A stretch of 64,000 nt of DNA from Butyricicoccus_A sp963588905 (GCA_963588905.1 CAVAJF010000037.1:1-64000); one strand, 5' to 3'. Shown: positions 50,198 through 58,446, counted from the stretch's first letter. Notes: a model not told the origin generated them from the letters alone. Program-made: numbers and translations.

Positions 50198-51208
50198 ATG
50201 GAACTGTTAAGAATTGGTGTCGTCGGCTGCGGCGCCATTGGACGCGAACATATTAACCGAATCACCAACAGACTGGCCGGCGGCAAGGTCGTTGCTGTAT
50301 CGGATCTGTATGTAGAGGGTGCGCATCAGGTGGGAGACCCGCTGGGCGCAACGGTATATATCAACAGCGCGGATCTGGTCAACGATCCGGATGTCGATGC
50401 CATTATTTGTACCACACCGGCATTTGCGCACAAGGAAACCGTCATTCAGGCGTTGGAGGCAGGCAAGCCGATCTTTTGCGAAAAGCCGCTGACGACAACC
50501 GCCGAGGACTCTTTGGAGCTGGCGGAAATCGAGATGGAGCTGGGCAAGAAGCTGATTCAGGTCGGCTTTATGCGCCGCTTTGATGAGTCGTATACACAGG
50601 TCAAGGAGCTGCTGGATTCCGGCGAATTTGGCGCGCCGCTGTATCTGCGCTGTTCGCATTGGTTCCCGGAGGTAGACGATGGCTTTACCACAGAGATGGC
50701 AGTCTATGACGCGGCAATTCATGAAATTGATGTCATTCACTGGCTGCTCAATGAGAACTATGAGAGCGCACAGGTCATGTTCCCGCGCCAGACCGGCAAT
50801 AAGAATCCGGAACTGAAAGACCCGCAGATTATGCATATCCGCTGTAAGTCCGGCGTGCTTGCGACAATTGAGGTATTCCTCAACTGCCAGTTTGGCTATG
50901 ACATCAACTGTCAGATTGTCTGTGAGAAGGGTGTGATTGATCTGCCGAAGCCGCCGCGTCCGCTGCTGCGCAAGTCGGGCGGCCAGACCATTCCGCTGGA
51001 TGAAAACTGGAAGAATCACTGGAAGCGCGCCTATGATTTGGAAATCCAGAAGTGGATTGACGCCGTGCGTGCCGGTGAGCTGACCGGCCCGAACGCATGG
51101 GACGGCGTGATTGCCAATGTCACGGCGGATGCGCTGTTGCGCGCACAGCAGAACGAGGGACAGATTGAGCCGATTGCAGTCGGCCCGCGTCCGGATTTCT
51201 ACAAGTAA
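50198..51208 (+). CDS. iolG: Gfo/Idh/MocA oxidoreductase, probable inositol 2-dehydrogenase
   Basis: The 336-residue enzyme has an N-terminal Rossmann fold (RIGVVGCGAIGREH), the EKPLTTT motif with the conserved Lys, and the catalytic segment DAAIHEIDVIHWLL. These fit inositol 2-dehydrogenase, which oxidises myo-inositol to scyllo-inosose with NAD+. Other Gfo/Idh/MocA substrates are possible, but iolH, iolD and iolB nearby support the assignment. GGAGG precedes the ATG. No iolE gene follows; the next gene is a converging AraC regulator. Confidence 0.85.
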   Translation: MELLRIGVVGCGAIGREHINRITNRLAGGKVVAVSDLYVEGAHQVGDPLGATVYINSADLVNDPDVDAIICTTPAFAHKETVIQALEAGKPIFCEKPLTTTAEDSLELAEIEMELGKKLIQVGFMRRFDESYTQVKELLDSGEFGAPLYLRCSHWFPEVDDGFTTEMAVYDAAIHEIDVIHWLLNENYESAQVMFPRQTGNKNPELKDPQIMHIRCKSGVLATIEVFLNCQFGYDINCQIVCEKGVIDLPKPPRPLLRKSGGQTIPLDENWKNHWKRAYDLEIQKWIDAVRAGELTGPNAWDGVIANVTADALLRAQQNEGQIEPIAVGPRPDFYK

Positions 51209-51258
51209 AGCATAAGTAAACCATAAATGCCGCAGAGCGTCTCGCTCTGCGGCATTTG

Positions 51259-52128
51259 TTATATCGGATACTTTCGGAACAGGCTCGGAGACAGACCGAC
51301 ATTTTTCTGAAAGCTGTGGATAAAGTTTTCCTCGCTGTTGTAGCCGGTGTGATAGGCGATTTGCTTCACGGACATCTGGGTAGAGGTCAGCATGTGCTTG
51401 GCCTTGTCGATGCGGCGCAAAATAATGTATTCGTATGGAGAATAGCCCGTGTGTGCTTTGAACTCGCGGGAAAAATGCGATTGGCTCCAATTGACCGACT
51501 CGGCAACCGCCTTGACATTGATCGGCTCAAACAAATGCGCGTTCATATACCGGATGGCCAGCGCGATGCGGTCGGTTTCCGCCTTTTCCGGCGGGTTTTC
51601 CGTCAGCAGCAGCAGGCACAACATGCGGTGCAGCAGCTGAGAACAGGCCGCTTCGCTCATGCGCTCGCCGGAAGCGCAGCTGCTCAGCAGAGAATCTAAG
51701 AGCTGTAAAATTTCCGGCAGAGATGCCGTGGAAAATACATGATGTCCGCCGTGCGAGCGAATGATGCGCTGATAAAAAGACGAAGAATTTAAGCCGTTGA
51801 ACAGCAGCCAGATGAATTCAAAGCCATCCGATGCTTGATACTGATAGGGGTGGCGGCAGTCGAACAGGACAAACTGGCCGCGCGTGGCGAGCATATCCCA
51901 GCCGTCGATTTTCAGCTCTAGCGCACCGTTCTGCACAAGAAACAGCATGATATGATTGTTGTGATCGCTTTGCTGGGCGATTTTATCCTGATGATTAAAC
52001 GAGTAGGTGTGGTCACAGAAATAGTGTCCGCAGCGGGACGGATAGTAAAATAAGTCCCGCGCGAGGGCGGACGGCGTAAAAAAGTACCGTTCAGAAATCT
52101 GATGCACACCGGTTTCCGGAATTAACAT
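51259..52128 (-). CDS. AraC-family regulator of the inositol region
   Basis: The 289-residue protein has a cupin-like sensing domain (FVLFDCRHPYQYQASDGFEFIWLLFNG) and a C-terminal AraC helix-turn-helix pair (INVKAVAESVNWSQSHFSREFKAHTGYSPYEYI, VKQIAYHTGYNSEENFIHSFQKNVG). It is divergent from iolH across a 203-base intergenic region that has a large inverted repeat, so it likely controls iolH and its own gene. GGAGGGGG precedes the ATG at 52128. Confidence 0.87.
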   Translation of the reverse strand: MLIPETGVHQISERYFFTPSALARDLFYYPSRCGHYFCDHTYSFNHQDKIAQQSDHNNHIMLFLVQNGALELKIDGWDMLATRGQFVLFDCRHPYQYQASDGFEFIWLLFNGLNSSSFYQRIIRSHGGHHVFSTASLPEILQLLDSLLSSCASGERMSEAACSQLLHRMLCLLLLTENPPEKAETDRIALAIRYMNAHLFEPINVKAVAESVNWSQSHFSREFKAHTGYSPYEYIILRRIDKAKHMLTSTQMSVKQIAYHTGYNSEENFIHSFQKNVGLSPSLFRKYPI

Positions 52129-52178
52129 GGCAATCCCCCTCCTATATATGTATGGTATCAATAGATGCCGGAGAAATC

Positions 52179-52291
52179 AAGGGACGGTTACTGGAAAATA
52201 GCAGAATTTATCAGTAAGTCCGCAAATTGTATCATTGTGAGACGGGGCTCTTATACGGTATAATAGGGGCAACAACAGGGAACCGTCCCTT
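52179..52291. promoter_or_regulatory. Inverted repeat arms around the iolH promoter
   Basis: AAGGGACGGTT (52179-52189) and its perfect complement AACCGTCCCTT (52281-52291) flank the iolH promoter at equal distance, with 91 bases between them. They may be two half-sites for a regulator that loops DNA or, in RNA, one arm of a leader stem. Confidence 0.45.
52235..52264 (+). promoter_or_regulatory. sigma-A promoter of iolH
   Basis: TTGTGA (52235-52240), 18-base spacer, consensus TATAAT (52259-52264), 67 bases before the start. Confidence 0.6.
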
Positions 52292-52331
52292 ACAGACGGA
52301 AAACCAAGGATTTTTAGAGGAGGAAACCAAC

Positions 52332-53252
52332 ATGAAAATTGCGTTTGACGTTGACGTTCTTGCGAAGCAGTACGACATCAACACCATGGTTCATAAGGTA
52401 GCTGATTGGGGCTACAAGTACATCGAGCAGTCCCCGCATCCGCGCATCAACCCGTTCTACAAGCACCCGCTGTTCTCCAAGGAGTGCGAGGCAGAGTACC
52501 GTCAGGCTCTCAAGGAGACCGGCGTAGAGATCTCTTCCTTCATCGTAGTATACCGCTGGAGCGGCCCGACCGAGGAGCAGCGTCAGCACGCGGTTGCAAA
52601 CTGGAAGAAGATCATTGAGATCGCTGTAAACATGGGCGTACCGGTAATCAACACCGAGTTCTCCGGCGATCCGAACCAGCAGGAGATCTGCAATGGCATG
52701 TGGTTCCGCTCCATGGAAGAGCTGCTGCCGATCATCGAGCGCGAAGGCCTGCGTGTTGAGGTTCAGTCTCATCCGTATGACTTCTGTGAGCTGAACGATG
52801 AGGCTTGCGACCTGGTTAAGTCCTTCCGTTCCAAGAACCTGGGCTATGTATACTCTGCTTCCCACGGCTTCTTCTACGATCAGGGCAAGGGCGACGTTCG
52901 CCACATGCTGAAGTACGCTGGCGATGAGCTGACCCACGTTCTGTTTGCTGATACCTACAACCAGACTAAGGACTGCCGTTACATCCTGAATCCGCCTTGG
53001 CTGAACCAGCACGGCAGAGCTGACGTTACCATCCATCAGCACACCGCTATGGGTGAGGGCGAGGTTGACTTCCCGGGCATCTTCGAGACCCTGCGTGAGA
53101 TGGACTTCGCAAACAAGCAGCTGAAGGCCGACGCTCCGAAGGTTGGCGGCGACAACATCGCTTGTGTTTCCTACTTCGGCTTCCCGGAGAAGATGGACAA
53201 GCAGGCACCGGAAGCACGCGAGATCATCGAGCGCGAGCTGCTGGGCAAGTAA
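52332..53252 (+). CDS. iolH: Inositol catabolism protein IolH (TIM-barrel isomerase family)
   Basis: The 306-residue protein starts MKIAFDVDVLAKQYDINTMVHKV and has ADWGYKYIEQSPHPRINPFYKHP, SFIVVYRWSGP, INTEFSGDPNQQEICN and VEVQSHPYDFCE, which match the IolH family of xylose isomerase-like TIM barrels. IolH occurs in many inositol operons with an uncertain step. It is distinct from the IolE dehydratase and IolI isomerase. AGGAGG precedes the ATG. A strong terminator follows, so it is transcribed alone. Codon bias suggests high expression. Confidence 0.88.
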   Translation: MKIAFDVDVLAKQYDINTMVHKVADWGYKYIEQSPHPRINPFYKHPLFSKECEAEYRQALKETGVEISSFIVVYRWSGPTEEQRQHAVANWKKIIEIAVNMGVPVINTEFSGDPNQQEICNGMWFRSMEELLPIIEREGLRVEVQSHPYDFCELNDEACDLVKSFRSKNLGYVYSASHGFFYDQGKGDVRHMLKYAGDELTHVLFADTYNQTKDCRYILNPPWLNQHGRADVTIHQHTAMGEGEVDFPGIFETLREMDFANKQLKADAPKVGGDNIACVSYFGFPEKMDKQAPEAREIIERELLGK

Positions 53253-53282
53253 GAAATCGTTCTATCCTTACTATATAAAGCC

Positions 53283-53320
53283 AGGATCCCCGCAGGCATA
53301 TGCCTGCGGGGATCTTTTTG
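53283..53320 (+). terminator. Terminator after iolH
   Basis: Perfect 14-base stem GATCCCCGCAGGCA / TGCCTGCGGGGATC with TA loop, followed by T-run. Confidence 0.88.
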
Positions 53321-53345
53321 CCTGTGAAAAAATCGACAAAATTTC

Positions 53346-53374
53346 TTGCTAGAACACGCAAAACATGGTATACT
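53346..53374 (+). promoter_or_regulatory. Promoter of an unassigned transcript
   Basis: TTGCTA (53346-53351), 17-base spacer, TATACT (53369-53374) with a TGG extension. No open frame of fair length begins after it; the transcript start would lie near 53381. Confidence 0.6.
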
Positions 53375-53380
53375 TTGTAA

Positions 53381-53556
53381 CGCAAGACGTATAGACCACT
53401 GGTCTGTGCGAGAGGAGTTCAGAGCCTACGACGGGAATTTGTCGGAATTCAGGAGCCGATGGAACCCTGTTCATTCTTGCAAATCAAAATTTCCCTTTTG
53501 TTGTTGTATGATGAAAGAACTGCTGCATTTTTAGGAGAGTGCGGCAGTTCTTTCGT
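53381..53556 (+). ncRNA. Candidate structured small RNA
   Basis: Downstream of the promoter, GCAAGA (53382-53387) can close with TCTTGC (53475-53480) around several local hairpins: AGACC-ACT-GGTCT (53393-53405), GAGTTC with GAATTC, and CGAC/GTCG between them. A separate 15-base-pair hairpin (53513-53527 with 53541-53555) follows and could end the RNA, although its T-tail is interrupted (CTTTCGTCGT). Related short runs (AGTTCAGAGCC, AATTCAGGAGCC) repeat inside. It matches no riboswitch class I know and is a gene-free region. Confidence 0.35.
53393..53405. promoter_or_regulatory. Dyad AGACC-ACT-GGTCT just after the promoter
   Basis: Perfect 5-3-5 palindrome at about +12 of the predicted transcript, resembling TetR-family operators in form and position. 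As RNA it forms a small hairpin, so the same bases may act either way. Confidence 0.4.
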
Positions 53557-53596
53557 CGTAATACACCGTTTTTGCTGTGGAAATAACTGGATAATA

Positions 53597-53640
53597 TTGC
53601 ATAAATATGTGTATAATATGGCATAACTTGCATAAATATG
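53597..53640. promoter_or_regulatory. Twin direct repeats around a TATAAT box
   Basis: TTGCATAAATATG occurs at 53597-53609 and 53628-53640, 31 bases apart (about three helix turns), with TATAAT at 53612-53617 between. This layout suits paired half-sites of an AraC-type regulator. The surrounding 53560-53860 is AT-rich with no convincing gene. Confidence 0.5.
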
Positions 53641-53881
53641 ATGATTTTGTATAGAACATGCCAAAAATGACAAAAGCGTACAATTTCCCAAAGAAAGAGC
53701 AGTTTTTAGCAAGATCGCTACACAAATGGAGCAAAGAACAGGAATCTACACGTTTGGATTGGTAACATTTGAGTGACTTTGAAAATGTTTTGAGCCACGT
53801 GCAAAAAAACACTTTGCTATTTTTGTAAGAAGTGCACAAAAAATGTTGCGAAATTTTTAACACGAAGTTTGGCAGTCAGGC

Positions 53882-53910
53882 TTGAGAAAGGTCAAGACGT
53901 CTGCTATAAT
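53882..53910 (+). promoter_or_regulatory. sigma-A promoter of the symporter gene
   Basis: TTGAGA (53882-53887), 17-base spacer, consensus TATAAT (53905-53910), leaving a leader of about 112 bases. Confidence 0.7.
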
Positions 53911-53916
53911 CATACA

Positions 53917-54028
53917 TGGAAATACAGCTGAGTCCTTTCGGATACAGCTGATTTTGCGCCTTTATCAGGTGATTCCGGGACACCGCTACAAAGGCGCGGA
54001 GAGAGTTTAGAAAAAGGAGAATAAAGTT
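53917..54028 (+). promoter_or_regulatory. Structured leader of the symporter gene
   Basis: Two hairpins: CAGCTG (53925-53930) pairs with CAGCTG (53945-53950) around GTCC-TTTC-GGAT, and GCGCCTTT (53956-53963) pairs with AAAGGCGC (53990-53997) around GGTG/CACC. The RBS (AAAGGAG) stays free downstream. It could stabilise the mRNA or sense a ligand; no terminator alternative is seen. Confidence 0.45.
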
Positions 54029-55654
54029 ATGTTAACTGTAATTGAGTTTGTCGCCTTTACAGTGTTCGTAGCAGTTCTGTCCGCGTATAAGACGCGCGAC
54101 GAGAAGCTCGATACTGAGGAGGGCTACTTCGTTGCAGGCCACAGCTTGCCGGGCATCGTTATCGCAGGTTCCCTGATGATGACCAACTTGTCCGCAGAGC
54201 AGCTGGTCGGCACAAACGGTCAGGCTTTCTCTGGTTCCATGTCCACCATGGCTTGGGAAGCTACTTCCGCATTCGCACTGATTATTCTGGCATTCGTTCT
54301 GCTGCCGAGATTCCTGAAGGGCAACATCGCAACGATCCCGCAGTTCTATAAGATGCGTTACGATGAGGCAACGAAGAACATGTTCTCGGTTATGTTCCTG
54401 TTCGCTTACGTTGTTACCATGCTGCCGACCATCCTGTACTCTGGTTCTGTAGCACTGGAGAAGATCTTCAGCATTCAGGAGATTTTTGGTGTAAGCTACT
54501 TCGTGGCTATCCTCATCGTGTGTGTTGCTACCGGTCTGATCGGTATGGCATACTCCGTATTCGGCGGTCTGAAGGCTGTTGCTTACTCTGACACCATCAA
54601 CGGTGCAGGTCTGATTATTGGCGGCTTCCTGGTTCCGATTCTGGGCTTCGTAGCTCTGGGTCAGCTGGACGGCGGCGGATTCATCGCAGGCATCAAGCAT
54701 TTCGCAACCGCTACTCCGGAAAAGATGAATGCTTGGTCTGCTCCGGGCGAACTGGCTCCGTACGTTCCGTGGCCGCTGCTGTTCACCGGTATGTTTGTAA
54801 ACAACATGTTCTACTGGTCCACCAACCAGTCGATCATTCAGCGTTCTCTGGGCGCTAAGAACCTGGCAGAGGCACAGAAGGGTGCTATCTGGGCTGGCTT
54901 CTTCAAGTGCTTGGACGTATTTGTCATCGTTATCCCGGGTATCATCGCTTACCAGCTGATGCAGGCAGGCGTTCTGACTGTAGGTTCCGGTGCAAAGTTC
55001 GACGGCGATGCTGCTTACCCGATGCTGGTTATGCAGGTAATGCCGAAGCCGATCATGGGCTTCTTCGCGGCTGTAATGTTCGGTGCTATCCTGTCCTCCT
55101 TCAACTCCGTACTGAATTCTTCCTCCACGATCTTCTCTCTGGATATCTGGAAGCCGATCTGGGGCAAGAACGCAGACGCAAAGAAGGTAGTAAAGGTTGG
55201 TCAGATCTTCGGTCTGATCGTAGGTATCCTGGGCATCGTTATTTCCCCGTTCATTATGTACTTCGGTACTGGTATCATGAACTTCATCAACCAGTGCTGG
55301 GGTTTGTTCTCCATGCCGATCCTGTGCGCAGTACTGTTCGGTATGCTGAATAAGAAGGTATCCCCGCTGGCTCCGAAGATTGGCGTTCCGGTACATATCG
55401 TTGTATACGCAATCGGCTACTTCACCGTATTTAACAAGATTCACTACCTGTATTGGGTATTCGTATGCTTCCTGATTCAGTGCGTTATCTACTTTGCAGT
55501 TGCAAAGTTCGCTCCGGCAAAGGAAGACTTCGAGATGCCGAATGTACCGCAGATCGAGATGACTCCGTGGAAGACCGGCAAGATCTGGGCTACTGTTGGT
55601 GCTCTGGTAGTAGTTGTTATGTACATCATCTTCTCCCCGCTGGTACTCGGCTAA
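54029..55654 (+). CDS. Sodium:solute symporter (SSF/SLC5 family), probable inositol or sugar importer
   Basis: The 541-residue protein has about fourteen transmembrane helices and the SSF signature regions: YFVAGHSLPGIVIAGSLMMTNLSAEQLVGTNGQ with residues of the Na+ site, GLKAVAYSDTINGAGLI, and WSTNQSIIQRSLGAKN. It resembles vSGLT-type sugar and inositol transporters. Codon bias is strong and the -10 is consensus, pointing to high expression. Neighbouring iol genes suggest that it imports inositol or a related polyol; this is inference. Confidence 0.87.
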   Translation: MLTVIEFVAFTVFVAVLSAYKTRDEKLDTEEGYFVAGHSLPGIVIAGSLMMTNLSAEQLVGTNGQAFSGSMSTMAWEATSAFALIILAFVLLPRFLKGNIATIPQFYKMRYDEATKNMFSVMFLFAYVVTMLPTILYSGSVALEKIFSIQEIFGVSYFVAILIVCVATGLIGMAYSVFGGLKAVAYSDTINGAGLIIGGFLVPILGFVALGQLDGGGFIAGIKHFATATPEKMNAWSAPGELAPYVPWPLLFTGMFVNNMFYWSTNQSIIQRSLGAKNLAEAQKGAIWAGFFKCLDVFVIVIPGIIAYQLMQAGVLTVGSGAKFDGDAAYPMLVMQVMPKPIMGFFAAVMFGAILSSFNSVLNSSSTIFSLDIWKPIWGKNADAKKVVKVGQIFGLIVGILGIVISPFIMYFGTGIMNFINQCWGLFSMPILCAVLFGMLNKKVSPLAPKIGVPVHIVVYAIGYFTVFNKIHYLYWVFVCFLIQCVIYFAVAKFAPAKEDFEMPNVPQIEMTPWKTGKIWATVGALVVVVMYIIFSPLVLG

Positions 55655-55696
55655 GAGAAGGATTTACATCCGCAAATATCGTTCTCGGAAGTACGA

Positions 55697-55727
55697 AGAG
55701 ACTCCTCGCTTGAGGGGTCTCTTTTTG
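55697..55727 (+). terminator. Terminator after the symporter gene
   Basis: Stem GAGAC-T-CCTC / GAGG-GGTCTC with GCTT loop and T-run. Confidence 0.8.
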
Positions 55728-55740
55728 CGTGCGTTTGTGT

Positions 55741-56220
55741 CTGATACAGACTTGCTTGCGTGCTGCTCCTTCCGTCGCGGCTTGCGCCGCGCCACCTTCC
55801 TCAGGGAGGAAGGCTTTTTCTTACTCGCCATTCAACTTGTCTCTCCCTCTGGGAGAGATGTCGCGGAGCGACAGAGAGGGCAGGCTCCCTCGTGAGGGAG
55901 CTGGATTGCCGCCTTGCGGCAAGACTGAGGGAGTAACTGGTTGTCTCTGACGACTCAGAGCAGCTCTGATACAGACTTGTTCGCATTGTGCCCTCTCAGT
56001 CATTTGCTTCGCAAATGCCAGCTCTCCCGAAGGGAGAGTCGAGAAGCTGGTGCGAGCTGTACACCTGACGAATCAGAGGTAGAAACAGACTTGTTCGCGT
56101 GCTGCTCCTTCCGTCGCGGCATACGCCGCGCCACCTTCCTCAGGGAGGAAGGCTTTTGTCTCGCACGATTTAACTTGTCTCTCCCTTTGGGAGAGATGTC
56201 GCGGAGCGACAGAGAGGGCA
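55741..56220. repeat. Palindromic repeat cluster D (longest)
   Basis: Holds the modules in the order M4, M1, M2, M3, M4, M1, so part of the unit is duplicated. M2 shows both arms intact (CTCCCTCGTGAGGGAG and CTTGCCGCCTTGCGGCAAG). Spacers such as CTGATACAGACTTG recur at both ends. It makes up most of the 635-base gap between the symporter and the polysaccharide deacetylase. Confidence 0.87.
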
Positions 56221-56250
56221 TCCCCTTAGAAAAGGCGATTTTTTCCAACA

Positions 56251-56277
56251 AAAAAGCACTCCATCGGAGTGCTTTTT
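56251..56277 (-). terminator. Terminator after the polysaccharide deacetylase gene
   Basis: Stem AAAAAGCACTCC / GGAGTGCTTTTT with an ATC loop; on the minus strand it ends in a T-run. Confidence 0.85.
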
Positions 56278-56289
56278 GTATGTATCCGG

Positions 56290-57252
56290 TTAGTTAGACG
56301 ATGTACTGTCGGATGCTTGGGTATTCGCGGTGCTGTCGGACGAAGAGTCTGCGCTTTCGCTGCTTGTCTCGGATTCTGTATTCAGTCCCAGATCTTCATC
56401 TGTAAAGCCGTTATATACCTTGCCGCCTTCCAGTGTGACACCCTTGATTTTTGCGAGTTCCGATACGGTGACAAAGGCATAACCCTGCTGCTGCAGCTCA
56501 TCAATGGCGGCGAGAACGCCCTCTACGGTGGTCTCATACAGGTCATGCTCCAGAACAATGGCGCCGTCCTGTGCGCCGTCTAAAATGTGCTGCTTGACAG
56601 AAGCGGCATCGCGGTATTTCCAGTCCAATGTATCGACATCCCACAGGATAATCGGCATACCGAGCTTTTGCATGGATGTCTGCACGCTGTCGTTGTATTC
56701 GCCGCCGCACGGACGGAATACCGTCGGCTTCTGGCCGGTATACGACTGAATCAAGTCGTTATTGCTGGAAACCTGTTCGTAGTCGCCGTCGGAAACCTCA
56801 TGTGCTAAGCGGTGATCCATCGTGTGGTTGCCGACCTCGTGACCTTCTGCCAAATAGCGCTTCATCATTGAGTTGAAGTCCTTGACGCGATAACCGCACA
56901 GGAAAAAGGTGGCATGAGCATTGCGCTCTTTCAGACCGTCCAGCAGACGTTCGGTGCGTCCGCCCTCGTTGCCGGTCGGGCCGTCGTCAAAGGTCAAGGC
57001 GATGTATTTATCACCCTTGGGAATCTTGTTTGCTTCTTCCTGTTCTTTCTTTTTCTGTTCTTCCAGCTTTTTTTGCTTTTCCTTTGCCTGCTCAGCGCTT
57101 CCTGTGTCAGTGGAAGCGGTCTGCGCACTGCCGGACTGCTTGGCATTGCTGAAGGTTGTTTTGCTGCCGGATGCTCCGCAGCCTGCCAGCATTGCCACGC
57201 ATAACATAGCGGCGATGCCGGACAAAATCAGTCGTTTTTTCCATTTTATCAT
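56290..57252 (-). CDS. Polysaccharide deacetylase lipoprotein (NodB domain)
   Basis: The 320-residue protein has a lipoprotein signal (GIAAMLCVAMLAGC, Cys at about 25), a Gln/Lys/Glu-rich linker and a NodB domain with motif 1 ALTFDDGP, motif 2 HEVGNHTMDH (metal-binding His) and motif 3 RPCGGEYN, where the usual RPP is RPC. Motif 5 (ILEHDLYETT) is also present. It probably removes acetyl groups from peptidoglycan or another GlcNAc polymer. The C-terminal tail is Ser/Thr-rich. It is followed by a strong terminator. Confidence 0.88.
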   Translation of the reverse strand: MIKWKKRLILSGIAAMLCVAMLAGCGASGSKTTFSNAKQSGSAQTASTDTGSAEQAKEKQKKLEEQKKKEQEEANKIPKGDKYIALTFDDGPTGNEGGRTERLLDGLKERNAHATFFLCGYRVKDFNSMMKRYLAEGHEVGNHTMDHRLAHEVSDGDYEQVSSNNDLIQSYTGQKPTVFRPCGGEYNDSVQTSMQKLGMPIILWDVDTLDWKYRDAASVKQHILDGAQDGAIVLEHDLYETTVEGVLAAIDELQQQGYAFVTVSELAKIKGVTLEGGKVYNGFTDEDLGLNTESETSSESADSSSDSTANTQASDSTSSN

Positions 57253-57330
57253 TTTTTACGCCTCTTTTTGTTAAAATACTTCTTTAGTATAGTACAAAAA
57301 AGAGGACAAGAAAAGAGGTTTGGATAAAAC

Positions 57331-58446
57331 TTAAGAAACTTTAAGGAAAATACTTTGTGCGCGATGTACCATCGTGCCGATGCACTGCCAGAACAGCCGC
57401 ACCAGCCGCGCGGCAAGATACGAGAGAATCAGCAGGAGGAGCAGGGATAACACGCCCCAGCGCGGCGCAACGATGACCTGTACAACGGGATAGAAATAGT
57501 AGCAGAAAAAGGGGTGAATGAGCCACATGCTCGTGCTTTCCTTGCCGATACACAGCAGTACCGCACGGATCGGGTGAAGATGGCGCAGCAAATCCATGAG
57601 AAAGATAATCAAAAATGGAACATAGAGAATATCTACGATTTGTCCGGTGATCCAGCGCATTTGTACAATGACGCCGACAAAGAAAATATCTAACAGGGGA
57701 TTGAGCAGACGGTTGCGGCGCAGGGAATCGCGAATCTGTATGAGCAGATTGTCTTTGGCAAAGACGGCACCCATCCAAAAGCACGCGGTATACGGCGCGG
57801 ACACCAGAAAGAAGGTCTGATACAGATAATTGTCGCTGAGTGTGCCGAACACCTCCAAGTCACCAAGCGCGGGAAAGACGTCTGTAATAAAAATAGAAAA
57901 CAGGACAATTGCCGTGACATTAAACAGCGTCGAGCGGTGGCGCACCAAGTGGTCAATCAGCGGATATAAGATCAAAACACAGAGATAACTGTTCAGGAAC
58001 CACCATTCACTGTTATAAGAGGTGGAAAAGCCGATGAAATTGTTAAAGCATTCCTGTGCGGAAAACGTGGCATACCGCGTACAGATTTCTGCTTCATCGC
58101 AGTAGGTCGGCTGATGTGCACAGAATAAAAACGCCAAGGGAATGAAAATGACAAAAACCTTCCAGTACGCGAGATACAATCCCTTGATTTTGGCAATCAG
58201 GTCATACTTCTTGGAGCAGGTGGTGAGATAAACGCCATATCCGCCAAGAAAGAAGAAAAAGGAAACACAGATTTTACCGAACGAACCGAAATAGGCAAGA
58301 GAGCTTTCGCCGCAAATGTTGAGGACGTGCCACAGCTCGCCGCCCGCGATGCGTTCGGGAAATGCCCATAGATGATGCATCAGCATCAAAAAAATGGCAA
58401 CGCCCTTCATCAGTTTGGTATCTTCTCTGGAAAATGTCTGCTCCAT
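57331..58446 (-). CDS. Acyltransferase 3 family membrane protein (OafA-like)
   Basis: The 371-residue protein has about ten transmembrane helices with the acyltransferase 3 opening (REDTKLMKGVAIFLMLMHHLW, catalytic-type His) and YGVYLTTCSKK, WFLNSYLCVLILYP further on. It would O-acetylate a surface polysaccharide or lipid. It lies 78 bases upstream of the deacetylase gene on the same strand; the pair may modify the same polymer. A possible start further upstream is not supported. Confidence 0.85.
   Translation of the reverse strand: MEQTFSREDTKLMKGVAIFLMLMHHLWAFPERIAGGELWHVLNICGESSLAYFGSFGKICVSFFFFLGGYGVYLTTCSKKYDLIAKIKGLYLAYWKVFVIFIPLAFLFCAHQPTYCDEAEICTRYATFSAQECFNNFIGFSTSYNSEWWFLNSYLCVLILYPLIDHLVRHRSTLFNVTAIVLFSIFITDVFPALGDLEVFGTLSDNYLYQTFFLVSAPYTACFWMGAVFAKDNLLIQIRDSLRRNRLLNPLLDIFFVGVIVQMRWITGQIVDILYVPFLIIFLMDLLRHLHPIRAVLLCIGKESTSMWLIHPFFCYYFYPVVQVIVAPRWGVLSLLLLLILSYLAARLVRLFWQCIGTMVHRAQSIFLKVS

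Noticed and set aside
53381..53480. Known riboswitch such as guanidine-I (ykkC) or a T-box
   Set aside because: Short likenesses (ACTGGTC..GAGAG, ACGGG) occur, but the conserved AGGGTTCCG and T-box AGGGTGG elements are missing and no terminator switch is seen.
53531..53863. Minus-strand 110-residue open frame
   Set aside because: AT-rich, Cys/Phe/Lys-rich translation, no RBS and no domain; it overlaps the twin-repeat promoter region.
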